Assembly: GCA_035502775.1 (NCBI GenBank)
Contig: DATJUB010000049.1
Location: forward strand, 1 to 64,000
Direction: 5' to 3'
Length of the DNA: 64,000 bases
Origin: 67-14 sp035502775
GTDB lineage: Bacteria > Actinomycetota > Thermoleophilia > Solirubrobacterales > 70-9
The notes below the pieces were generated by a model. That model had not been told where the DNA came from. It saw only the letters and a program-made list of their open reading frames with translations, and made no database searches. The stretch's first letter is position 1. Every line of letters begins with the position of its first letter. This document shows, one piece after another, positions 18,421 through 26,033 of the stretch. The translations under genes were made by a program, and so were the position numbers.

Positions 18421-18891
18421 TCACAGCCATGATGAGCGCTCCTCCCTGAGCCGTTTCAGGCCCTCGAACACATTCCTCCTGGCCGCGGCCTCGGATATCT
18501 CCATGACCTCGCCGACCTCGCGGTGGGAGAGCCCACCGCGAAAACGGAGCTGCAGGGCGATCGCCTGTTTCTCCGGCAGCTCGTGGACCAGGCTCCAGAT
18601 GTCGCCGCTGCCGGGCTGCCATTCCGCCCGCCGGATGATCTCTTCTTCGATCTCCTCCGCCGGGACCGGAATCCTGGCCGAGGCCCGGTGGATGTCGATC
18701 GTCTTGCGGGCCGCGATGGTGAAGAGCCAGGACTTGACCGCCTTTTCGTCGCGAAGGTCGCCGTAGGAGCGCAGCGCGGCGAGCATCGTGTCTTGAAAGC
18801 AGTCCTCGGCCCGTTCCGGGCCGACCCTGCCGGCACAGAACCGCAGGATGGCGGGTCCGTGCTCCTCGATCAGAAGTTCGAATGGCTTCAT
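18421..18891 (-). CDS. ECF-type RNA polymerase sigma factor
   Basis: A 156-residue sigma-70 family protein with region 2 (AEDCFQDTMLAALRSYGDLR and the following helix) and region 4 (LPEKQAIALQLRFRGGLSHR, then a helix-turn-helix with EVGEVMEISEAAARRNVFEG). It lacks any sensory extension. ATG 18891 begins at the conserved region; the frame is open upstream but overlaps the glycosylase gene. No anti-sigma gene is adjacent. Its neighbours downstream are ogt and alkB, so it probably drives an alkylation or related stress response. The 13-base element in front of it also occurs in front of ogt. Confidence 0.88.
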   Translation of the reverse strand: MKPFELLIEEHGPAILRFCAGRVGPERAEDCFQDTMLAALRSYGDLRDEKAVKSWLFTIAARKTIDIHRASARIPVPAEEIEEEIIRRAEWQPGSGDIWSLVHELPEKQAIALQLRFRGGLSHREVGEVMEISEAAARRNVFEGLKRLREERSSWL

Positions 18892-18897
18892 CGGAAA

Positions 18898-18928
18898 TGA
18901 AGACGTTGACAGGTTCCGATTCGTGAGA
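18898..18928 (-). promoter_or_regulatory. Element shared by ogt and the ECF sigma gene (copy at sigma)
   Basis: On the minus strand this reads TCTCACGAATCGG, identical over 13 bases to the copy before ogt, followed by a CGTC in register with the other copy's CGAC and then CTTCA in both. It ends about seven bases before ATG 18891. This suggests autoregulation of the sigma gene. Confidence 0.5.
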
Positions 18929-18940
18929 GAGTGAACAGAA

Positions 18941-19525
18941 TCAAGTTTGCGCAACGATTTCGAGACGGGATCGTGCCCAATCGCCGAACTCGGCCCAGGC
19001 GTCCCGCTTGGCCTCGTAACCGCCCCTCGCATGGCGGGCCGAGGACGACGGCAGGCGATAGGTGGCCGCTCCGGCCAGCTTCCAGTCCGAGGCTCCGATC
19101 GGCATCTGACCATGACCGAGGTATTTCGATACGCCGTTGGCCGAGGTGCCGCCGTTGAAGGCGACGACGGCCGGGCGGAGGGCCTCCATCTTCGCCACCA
19201 GTCCGGGCAGATCGAGATCCGACGGGGTGAGTCTCGCGTCGTTCGATTCGGCCCGGCCCGGCACGACGTCGGTCAGGCCGATCCCGAACCGGAGCAGCTC
19301 GCGATCCTCGGTATGGGGGATCCACTCGCCGCCGGTCAGGCCGGTGGCCTGGAGCAGATGCCAGAAGCGGTTGCTGGGATGGGCGTAGTAGTGCCCCGCC
19401 CGGGCGGAGGCGACGCTCTTGGCGCTGCCGACGATCACGACCCGCACCTCCGGGCCGAGAATGTCCGGCGGGATCTCCAGGTCAGGAACCTTCCGAGTAG
19501 GCGGGATCGCCCATCGGCAGCTCAC
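18941..19525 (-). CDS. Mug/TDG-like mismatch DNA glycosylase
   Basis: About 194 residues of the uracil-DNA glycosylase superfamily. Motif 1 is VGSAKSVASARAGHYYAHP followed by SNRFW, and motif 2 is LPSSSARHARGGY. The fold excises uracil, thymine or hypoxanthine from mispairs. The catalytic Asn of classical Mug (GINPG) is absent here: the sequence is GSAKS, as in some Mug-like relatives. The GTG at 19525 overlaps the efflux-pump gene by 44 bases but includes the PDLEIPPDILGP segment expected at the N-terminus. It precedes the sigma-ogt-alkB genes, forming a DNA-repair group. Confidence 0.78.
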   Translation of the reverse strand: MSCRWAIPPTRKVPDLEIPPDILGPEVRVVIVGSAKSVASARAGHYYAHPSNRFWHLLQATGLTGGEWIPHTEDRELLRFGIGLTDVVPGRAESNDARLTPSDLDLPGLVAKMEALRPAVVAFNGGTSANGVSKYLGHGQMPIGASDWKLAGAATYRLPSSSARHARGGYEAKRDAWAEFGDWARSRLEIVAQT

Positions 19526-21011
19526 CGTCGTCGCCGCTCTCGCTGGTGGCGGAGACCGCCGATTCGGGTCCGGGAGCGGGGGTGGGACGGATCACGAAGA
19601 TGGAGATCAGCACGCCCAGCCCGACCAGTCCCGCGGCCACCCAGAACGCGAAGTGATAGCCATCGGTCAGGGCCGAGTTCTGCGATATCCCGTCGGCGAT
19701 CAGGTTGTCGCTGCGTGATGCGGAAAGGGTCGCGAGCAGGGCGAGACCGACCGCGGCACCGACCTGGGCGGTGGTGTTGACCAGACCCGACGCGAGGCCG
19801 GCATCCTCCGGGGTGGCGCTCGACATCGCCAGGTTCATCAGAGCGGGGAAGGCGAGGCCGGCACCGAGACCCATCAGCGCCATCACCGGAGCCACATGGA
19901 CCCAGTAATCACCGTCCACCGGCGCCCGCGTGAACAGGGCGAGCGCGGCGGCGATCAGGATCAGGCCGGGAATGAGGATCGTGCGCGGGCCGTACCGCAT
20001 GATCAGCGGTTCTGAGAACTTGACCGAGAGAGTGCCCATCGCGATCGTGGTCGGCATGAAGGCGAGGCCGGTCTCGAGTGCGTCATAGCCGAGGATCCTC
20101 TGGACATACAGCGCGCCGAGAAAGAAGACACCGAACATTCCGGCACCGGCCAACGCCTGGATCACGTTGGCTCCGGACACGTTTCGGTTGCGGAAGATCC
20201 GGAGGGGGATGAGCGGCGTGCGGGCGGTCGCCTCGCGTAGGATGAACGCGCCGAGGAGAAGGAACGTGAGTGCGCCCAGGCCCAGGGTGGTTCCGGCGCC
20301 CCAGCCGTCCTCGGCCGCGGGCTTGACGATCGTGTAGACCCCCAGCATCAGGGCCGAGGTGATCAGGATCGCCCCGGGAAAATCGGCACCCTTGTCGAAG
20401 CCGATGCCGCGGTCGTTCTTCAGCAGGCGCCGGGCCGCCAGATAGGTGCCCACGCCGATCGGGATGTTGATGAAGAAGATCCAGTGCCAGCTGAACGACT
20501 GGGTCAGCACGCCGCCGGCCAGCAGGCCGACCGAACCGCCGCCGGAGGCGACGAAGGCGAAGATTCCGATCGCCTTCGCCTGTTCGCGGGCATCGGGGAA
20601 CATGGTCACGATCATCCCGAGGATGACCGCCGAGGTCATCGCCCCGCCGACACCCTGCAGGAAGCGCGCGATGATCAGCATCTCCTGGTTCTGGGCGAGC
20701 CCGCAGGCGAGCGACGCGACGGTGAACAGGGTCAATCCGGCGAGGAAGATGTTGCGGCGGCCGATCAGGTCCCCGAGCCGCCCGGCGAGCAGCAGCAGAC
20801 TGCCGAAGGCGATCAGGTAGCCGTTGACCACCCAGGCCAGGTTGGAGGTCGAGAACCCGAGGTCGTCCTGGATCGTGGGCAGGGCGACGTTGACGACGGT
20901 GGCGTCGAGCACGATCATCAACATGCCCGCGCAAAGCACGTACAGGGCGATCCAGCGCGACCTGTCGTCTGGTTCTTCGAGTTCTCCGTGACTTCCGATT
21001 TCGTGCTTCAA
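19482..21011 (-). CDS. DHA2-family MFS drug efflux transporter
   Basis: A 509-residue, 14-span major facilitator protein. DHA2 landmarks include LDATVVNVALPTIQDDLG in span 1, GRLGDLIGRRN between spans 2 and 3, and RFLQGVGGA with SWHWIFFINIPIG later. It exports drugs or other hydrophobic compounds using the proton gradient. The C-terminal 30 residues are acidic and Ser-rich. It is divergent from the small gene at 21167 and lies upstream of the repair genes on the same strand. Confidence 0.9.
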   Translation of the reverse strand: MKHEIGSHGELEEPDDRSRWIALYVLCAGMLMIVLDATVVNVALPTIQDDLGFSTSNLAWVVNGYLIAFGSLLLLAGRLGDLIGRRNIFLAGLTLFTVASLACGLAQNQEMLIIARFLQGVGGAMTSAVILGMIVTMFPDAREQAKAIGIFAFVASGGGSVGLLAGGVLTQSFSWHWIFFINIPIGVGTYLAARRLLKNDRGIGFDKGADFPGAILITSALMLGVYTIVKPAAEDGWGAGTTLGLGALTFLLLGAFILREATARTPLIPLRIFRNRNVSGANVIQALAGAGMFGVFFLGALYVQRILGYDALETGLAFMPTTIAMGTLSVKFSEPLIMRYGPRTILIPGLILIAAALALFTRAPVDGDYWVHVAPVMALMGLGAGLAFPALMNLAMSSATPEDAGLASGLVNTTAQVGAAVGLALLATLSASRSDNLIADGISQNSALTDGYHFAFWVAAGLVGLGVLISIFVIRPTPAPGPESAVSATSESGDDGELPMGDPAYSEGS

Positions 21012-21153
21012 GTTCGTTTCAACTTTCCTCTGCGGTTCGATCTTTCCCTAAGACCGGATGACCCACGGTAACTAATCGGGCGGAAACAAGTTGTCCACTC
21101 AAGGGGATCCACGGCGGTCGCATCAATTTGTGGCGAAATCGGGTCGGCGCGGT

Positions 21154-21159
21154 TAGGGT
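21154..21159 (+). promoter_or_regulatory. -10 box for a leaderless start
   Basis: TAGGGT ends seven bases before ATG 21167, with no ribosome site between. Confidence 0.45.
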
Positions 21160-21166
21160 GAGATCC

Positions 21167-21430
21167 ATGTCCGAGATACTCGACAACGGCTCCGCCTCGA
21201 TCGAACAGGACGGCCGCGTGAGCGAGGTCACCGCGTCGATCTACGACGGGACCGACGCCGGATTCGGGGTGCCGTCGTGGTGGGGTAAATACTCCGAGGC
21301 GGACGCCGAGACGGAGCCCGAGGCGGGCCGTGCCAGGATCAGGCTCCAGGACGGCAGGTCCGGCGAGATCATCGTCAAGGTCACGCGCCAGGGCTCGGGA
21401 GAGTTCCGTGGCGCCGGCGAGCTTTCCTGA
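21167..21430 (+). CDS. Small conserved-looking hypothetical protein
   Basis: An 87-residue soluble acidic protein (MSEILDNGSASIEQDGR onward) with a central SWWGKYSEAD segment and an alternation of polar and hydrophobic residues suggesting a small beta structure. No family recognised. Codon use is typical of the window and it has a good leaderless-type promoter, so I think it is real. It lies between the divergent efflux-pump gene and the convergent ECF42 sigma gene. Confidence 0.65.
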   Translation: MSEILDNGSASIEQDGRVSEVTASIYDGTDAGFGVPSWWGKYSEADAETEPEAGRARIRLQDGRSGEIIVKVTRQGSGEFRGAGELS

Positions 21431-21450
21431 GTCTCCGTACGGTTCTGGTC

Positions 21451-22722
21451 TCACGTCGAGCACTCGCCGGCGCGGGCGAGCATGACCTCGCGTTCGACCC
21501 GGTTCCCGGCCAGGTCCGCCGCCCGCTCGAACTCGAGCTTCGCCTCGTCGTAGCGCCCCAGCTTCTGGAGCAGATCACCCCGGACCCCGGGCAGGAAGTG
21601 GTAGCCGGAAAGTTCGGTGACCCCGAGAAGCCGGTCGACCAGCTTCAGCCCCTCCTCGGGCCCGTAGGCCATCGATACGGCCACCGCGCGGTTCAGCTCG
21701 ACGACCGGTGAAGGCTGAGCTTCGGCCAGCGCGTCATACAGCGCGACGATCCGCTTCCAATCCGTGTCGGACGCGGTGACTGCGCGGGCATGGCAGGCGG
21801 CGATCGCCGCCTGGAGGGTGTAGGGGCCGTACGGCACGCCGAGCGATTCGGACCGCTCCAGCGCCGCGAGGCCACGGTTGATCAGCAGATGGTCCCAGCG
21901 GCCGCGGTCCTGGTCGAGCAGCAGCACGGGTTCGCCACGAGAGTTCACCCTCGTCTGCATCCGGGAGGCCTGGATCTCCATCAGCGCCACCAGGCCGTGC
22001 ACCTCGGGCTCGTCCGGCAGCAGGGTGGCGAGGGTCCGGCCCAGCCGCATCGCCTCCTCACACATCTCGGGTCTCATCCAGTCATCACCCGAAGCTGCGG
22101 AGTAGCCCTCGTTGAAGATCAGGTAGATCACCTCGAGCACCGAGGCCAGGCGCCGCTCGAGGTCTTCCTCGGAGGGAACCTCGAACGGGACCTTGGCCTC
22201 GGCGAGGGTTCTCTTGGCCCTGGTGATCCGCTGGGCGATGGTGGCCTTCGGGGCGAGGAACGCGCGGTCGATCTCCTCGGTCGTGAGGCCACCGAGAAGC
22301 CTGAGGGTCAGGGCCACCCTCGCCTCGCGGGAGAGCAGGGGATGGCAGGTGGTGAAGATCAGGCTGAGGACGTCGTCGCCGACCACGTCACTCTCCCTCG
22401 CCTCGACCTCTGCCTCGACCGAGTCGGTCCGGGTTTCGGTCTCACGGCCGATCTGCTGGTACTTGTCGTCCAGGTTCCGGCCGCGGCGGTGCCGGTCGAT
22501 CGCCCGGTTCTTCGCGGTCGAGATGAGCCAGGCCCCGGGATTTGCCGGGACGCCCGTCTCCGGCCAGTGTTCCATCGCGGCCAGCAGGGCATCCTGCGCC
22601 AGGTCTTCGGCCTGGTCGAGGTCCCCGCCGGTGAAACGGGCGAGGCCCGCGATCAGACGTGTCGATTCGATCCGCCAGACGGCTTCGATCGAACGACTGA
22701 TCGCGGGCTCGGTCACCGGCAA
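21451..22722 (-). CDS. ECF42-type sigma factor with C-terminal TPR-like domain
   Basis: A 423-residue protein. Residues 1-175 hold sigma regions 2 and 4 (AEDLAQDALLAAMEHWP; GLTTEEIDRAFLAPKATIAQR). The next 250 residues form an all-helical extension with VIYLIFNEGYSAASG and RAVAVSMAYGPEEGL, typical of ECF42 proteins, where it is needed for activity. The gene follows a YciI-type (DGPF motif) gene by 13 bases, the arrangement that defines this group. There is no anti-sigma factor. A promoter matching the ECF42 motif lies ahead of the pair, so it probably controls itself. The inducing signal is unknown. Confidence 0.93.
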   Translation of the reverse strand: MPVTEPAISRSIEAVWRIESTRLIAGLARFTGGDLDQAEDLAQDALLAAMEHWPETGVPANPGAWLISTAKNRAIDRHRRGRNLDDKYQQIGRETETRTDSVEAEVEARESDVVGDDVLSLIFTTCHPLLSREARVALTLRLLGGLTTEEIDRAFLAPKATIAQRITRAKRTLAEAKVPFEVPSEEDLERRLASVLEVIYLIFNEGYSAASGDDWMRPEMCEEAMRLGRTLATLLPDEPEVHGLVALMEIQASRMQTRVNSRGEPVLLLDQDRGRWDHLLINRGLAALERSESLGVPYGPYTLQAAIAACHARAVTASDTDWKRIVALYDALAEAQPSPVVELNRAVAVSMAYGPEEGLKLVDRLLGVTELSGYHFLPGVRGDLLQKLGRYDEAKLEFERAADLAGNRVEREVMLARAGECST

Positions 22723-22735
22723 TCCTCCCGTGGTG

Positions 22736-23173
22736 CTACTGCTGCTGTTCCTCGACCCGGCGGCGCAGCTCGTCTTCCTGGGCCTTCAGGTCCGGGGTCA
22801 GTGCGTCGCCGAAGTCCTCTTCGGTGAAGACCGGACGGATCTCGACCGACGACTCGGCGCCTTCCGCTTCGGGATTGGGCATGCGGCGGGCCCACTCGAT
22901 CGCCTCGTCCATGTCCTTGACCTGCCAGACCCAGTAGCCGGCGAGCAGCTCCTTGGTCTCGGCGAACGGTCCGTCGGTGACGGTGGTGCCGCCGTCCGCG
23001 TGAAAATTGACCCGGGCACCCTTGACGCTCGGATGGAGGCCGTCGCCGGCCAGCATGATGCCCGCGTTCACGAGTTCCTCGTTGTACGCGCCCATCTGGG
23101 TCAGCATCTCTTCGCTCGGCATCTCTCCGGCTTCCGAGGCCTCATTGGCCTTCACCAACACCATGACTTTCAT
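22736..23173 (-). CDS. YciI-related (DGPF-motif) protein
   Basis: A 145-residue protein with a YciI-like ferredoxin fold. The motif TDGPFAETKELLAGYWVW (about 81-98) is the hallmark of the partners of ECF42 sigma factors. The reaction is unknown. The last 25 residues are a charged helix (QEDELRRRVEEQQQ). AGGAG sits ahead of ATG 23173. It is the first gene of the pair with the sigma factor, under a promoter at 23226-23252. Confidence 0.9.
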   Translation of the reverse strand: MKVMVLVKANEASEAGEMPSEEMLTQMGAYNEELVNAGIMLAGDGLHPSVKGARVNFHADGGTTVTDGPFAETKELLAGYWVWQVKDMDEAIEWARRMPNPEAEGAESSVEIRPVFTEEDFGDALTPDLKAQEDELRRRVEEQQQ

Positions 23174-23197
23174 CGCAATCTCCTAGCTAGTCGTTCC

Positions 23198-23213
23198 GGC
23201 CGGAATTCCGGCC
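23198..23213. promoter_or_regulatory. Perfect 16-bp palindrome in the YciI leader
   Basis: GGCCGGAATTCCGGCC lies between the predicted promoter and the ribosome site of the YciI gene. It could be an operator or a hairpin in the message. Confidence 0.4.
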
Positions 23214-23225
23214 CTTTACTTATAC

Positions 23226-23252
23226 GACGAACGGGAGTGCCCGGATTCGACA
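23226..23252 (-). promoter_or_regulatory. Predicted ECF42-dependent promoter
   Basis: On the minus strand, TGTCGA (23252-23247), a 17-base spacer and CGTC (23229-23226). This fits the -35 TGTCGA and -10 CG(A/T)C form I recall for ECF42 promoters. It lies about 50 bases ahead of the YciI start codon. Confidence 0.65.
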
Positions 23253-23296
23253 CGATCCGGAAAACTTTTCGATGAAAGTCTGGTGTGGCTCTGCGA

Positions 23297-24520
23297 CTAA
23301 CGTCCCGAGGGCAGTCGCTCCTGGAAGAAGCTCATCGCGTCACCCTTGGCCGCGTCGAGCACACCGCCGTGATCGACCCCGGGGTACTTGATGTAGCTGA
23401 CCGAATCGCCGAGCGCGACCAGTTCGTCGTTGAGCATGTCGGTGAGGAAGGGGAAAGTGGTGTCATCCTCTTCTCCCTGGGCCAGCAGGATCGGAGCCGC
23501 CGTCTTCACGTCGGGGTTCTGCTGGTCGAGCAGGTCGAACAGCGGCTCGGTGTTCGCTCCGCCCCTGATCAGCTCGGATGGGGCGATTCCGCCGAGGTTG
23601 TCCGGTTCAGCCAGGCGGGAAAGACATTCCCGGTCGGTCTGCGGGTAGAAGGCGAGCACGGGATCGGAAAGCAGCTGGGAGGCGTCGATCGCCGGATCCA
23701 CGGCACTCGCGCCCTTGACGATCAGCGCGGCGAGCGCGGTGAGCGAGCTGGGAGCGGTGAGGATGGGCAGCGATCCCGCCTGCAGGCGCAGATGCGAGGC
23801 CGGCGCGTAGGCGACGGTGCCGCGCAGCTTCAGGTCCGGAGTCCACTTGGCCGCTTCGCCGGCGGCGAACAGGGCGGCGTGCCCGCCCTGTGAGTGACCG
23901 GCGATCAGGAACCTCTTCGAGATCCGCGGGTCGAGATCACGCGACGCACGGACGATGTCCAGCATGCTGCGGCCTGAGGCCTTGCCGATCAGGAACGGAT
24001 GGACACCGGGTGTGCCGAGGCCCTGGTAGTCGGAGCGGGCGACCGCGTAGCCGGCCTTCAGCCAGGCGTTCTGCTCGGCGTCGGTGTAGGAGATGTAGGA
24101 AGTGGCCGGTCCGTTCGCGGTGTTTCGCGAAGGGGCGCACTTGTCGGCGATGCCGGTGGTGCCGTGACCGTAGGTGATCATCGGCCAGCCGCCCTTCGGG
24201 GCTTTGCCCTTGGGGATGCTCACCGAGCCGGAGACAGCGGTGCGCTTGCCGCCCGGAGTGGTCGAGGTGTAGAGCACCTTCTTCGTCCACCTGGCGGACT
24301 TCAGCGGAACGACGCCGGTCGCCTTGTTCGTCCAGATCAGCCGTCCGTGCTGTCTGGGGGTCTTCTTCGGCGGCTTGTAGAAGGCGAGGCCACCGGGTCC
24401 CTGCTTCTTGGGCTTGGCGTCGGCGACCCCGGTCTGCAGAGTCGCGGCCAGGAAGACGGCGGCGACGACGAAGGCGACCACGGCGAGCGCTGTCCGAACC
24501 CGGTTCAGATGAATGATCAA
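23297..24520 (-). CDS. Secreted lipase/esterase (alpha/beta hydrolase, secretory-lipase type)
   Basis: A 407-residue exported hydrolase. A signal peptide (RVRTALAVVAFVVAAVFLAA, then ADA) opens the protein. The catalytic Ser is in GHSQGG, with likely acid in GEEDDTTFP and His in VDHGG. YGHGTTG is the oxyanion-side loop. TTG 24520 is chosen because AGGAG lies seven bases ahead and it gives a compact signal peptide; an ATG 23 codons earlier has no ribosome site. It probably hydrolyses lipids or esters outside the cell. It stands alone. Confidence 0.85.
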   Translation of the reverse strand: MIIHLNRVRTALAVVAFVVAAVFLAATLQTGVADAKPKKQGPGGLAFYKPPKKTPRQHGRLIWTNKATGVVPLKSARWTKKVLYTSTTPGGKRTAVSGSVSIPKGKAPKGGWPMITYGHGTTGIADKCAPSRNTANGPATSYISYTDAEQNAWLKAGYAVARSDYQGLGTPGVHPFLIGKASGRSMLDIVRASRDLDPRISKRFLIAGHSQGGHAALFAAGEAAKWTPDLKLRGTVAYAPASHLRLQAGSLPILTAPSSLTALAALIVKGASAVDPAIDASQLLSDPVLAFYPQTDRECLSRLAEPDNLGGIAPSELIRGGANTEPLFDLLDQQNPDVKTAAPILLAQGEEDDTTFPFLTDMLNDELVALGDSVSYIKYPGVDHGGVLDAAKGDAMSFFQERLPSGR

Positions 24521-24612
24521 GGGACCTCTCCTGTAATAAGACTTGAACGTGGGGCCACCATACGCTGTTCGGTGGCTTTCTATTGACACTACTTCAACAC
24601 GGAACGGGGGCC

Positions 24613-25404
24613 TTAGTTGCCCTCGGGCAGCTCGACCGCCTCGCCGATCGGCAGCCAGCGCACGCTTTCCCGGAACCGCTCCGGCGCGTCGGCGAACTCG
24701 CGTTCGATCGCGTCACGGCCCTGCCGGAAGTGCTTCCAGCCCTCGTAATGGATCGGGATCACGGTTCCGGCATCGAGCAGGCCGCCCAGCTCGATCGCCT
24801 GCCCGGCGGTCATCGTGTAGTGAAGGGGGCCGGTGACCGGGAAACGAACGCCGCCGAGATGCAGGATCGCGGTATCGACGTTCATTCTGGCGGCGACCTG
24901 CCTCACGCCGTCGTAGAGCACCGTGTCACCGGAGATCCAGAGCACCCCGTGCTCCTGGCCGTCCCGCTTGATCGCGAAGCCGATCACGTCGCCGACGATC
25001 GGGTGGCTGAGTGGCGGTCCGTGGCGGCAGGGGGTGGCGGTGATCTCGATCGGCACCCGCCCCGGAGCCTCCAGGGTGGTCGATTCCCAGTCGGCCAGCC
25101 CACGCGCCCCGTCCGCCAGCGCCTTCGCGCCCGACACCGTGGTCACCACCGTGCCCGCGGAGGGCAGGAATGCCCTTCCGGCGGGATCCAGATTGTCTTC
25201 GTGATGCTCGTGGGTGAGCAGCACGGCGTCGATGTGAGGGAGCCGCTCGAGCGGGATCGCCGGCCCGGCGAGCTTTCGCGACGTGGTTCCCCAGCCGAAG
25301 AAATACCGCTTGCCCGGGGCGTCGAAGGTGGGATCGGTGAGCAGCGTCCAGCCGTCCATCTCGATCAGCAGCGTCGGGCCGCCGATGTGGGTGATCCGCA
25401 TCAT
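24613..25404 (-). CDS. Metallo-beta-lactamase-fold hydrolase (UlaG-like)
   Basis: A 263-residue MBL-fold protein with the metal site THEHHEDNLD near residue 65, WISGDTVLYDG near 155 and IPIHYEGWKHF near 220. This subgroup includes UlaG and NAPE-PLD-like enzymes acting on phosphodiesters or lactones; the substrate here is unknown. Its ATG overlaps the stop of the response regulator (ATGATG), so it is the third gene of a histidine kinase, response regulator, MBL operon, an unusual link worth noting. Confidence 0.85.
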   Translation of the reverse strand: MMRITHIGGPTLLIEMDGWTLLTDPTFDAPGKRYFFGWGTTSRKLAGPAIPLERLPHIDAVLLTHEHHEDNLDPAGRAFLPSAGTVVTTVSGAKALADGARGLADWESTTLEAPGRVPIEITATPCRHGPPLSHPIVGDVIGFAIKRDGQEHGVLWISGDTVLYDGVRQVAARMNVDTAILHLGGVRFPVTGPLHYTMTAGQAIELGGLLDAGTVIPIHYEGWKHFRQGRDAIEREFADAPERFRESVRWLPIGEAVELPEGN

Positions 25405-26033
25405 TCCGGCCCCCGCAGTTCGTGCTCGTGGCGCTGCGCCCAGAGCGCCGCCTGGGTCCGGTCGCTCACGTCCAGCTTCTGAAACACGGCCGAAAGGTGG
25501 TTCTTCACGGTCTTCTCGCTGATCTCGAGGCGCATCGCGATCACCTTATTCGCCTTTCCCTCCGCGACCAGCCTCAACACGTCGATTTCGCGTGATGACA
25601 GCGAATCGGCACGGGGTGAGCGGCGGCGGGACTCGAGGATCTCGCGGGCGGCGCGGGGATCGAGCGGGGCCTGTCCGGCGGCTGCCGCCTCGACCCCCTT
25701 GACCAGATCCTCGGGTTCCGCGTCCTTCAGCAGATAGCCGACCGCACCCGCGTCCAGAGCATCGGTGATGCGGGTCCGGTCGGAGAACGAGGTCAGGACG
25801 ACCACGGGAATATCGGGTGCCTCCCGTCCCATGCGGCGGGTGGCCTCGGCACCATCGACCTCCGGCATCGAGAGGTCCATGAGGACCACGTCCGGGCGAT
25901 GCTCGAGCGCACAGGAGACCGCCGAAGCGCCACCCGATGCTTCCCCGGCGACCTCTATCCCGGATGCCTCGAGCAGCGCCCGCAGTCCGGCGCGGAAGGT
26001 GGGATGGTCGTCGACCAGGCAGACCCGGATCAT
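25401..26033 (-). CDS. NarL/LuxR-type response regulator
   Basis: A 210-residue regulator. The receiver domain has the acidic pair Asp8-Asp9, the phosphorylation site Asp53 (VVLMDLSMP) and the lysine in GYLLKD. The C-terminal LuxR helix-turn-helix is LSSREIDVLRLVAEGKANK followed by SEKTVKNHLS. ATG overlaps the kinase stop (ATGA) so the pair is co-translated. It probably binds the inverted repeat at 27358-27369. Confidence 0.95.
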   Translation of the reverse strand: MIRVCLVDDHPTFRAGLRALLEASGIEVAGEASGGASAVSCALEHRPDVVLMDLSMPEVDGAEATRRMGREAPDIPVVVLTSFSDRTRITDALDAGAVGYLLKDAEPEDLVKGVEAAAAGQAPLDPRAAREILESRRRSPRADSLSSREIDVLRLVAEGKANKVIAMRLEISEKTVKNHLSAVFQKLDVSDRTQAALWAQRHEHELRGPE

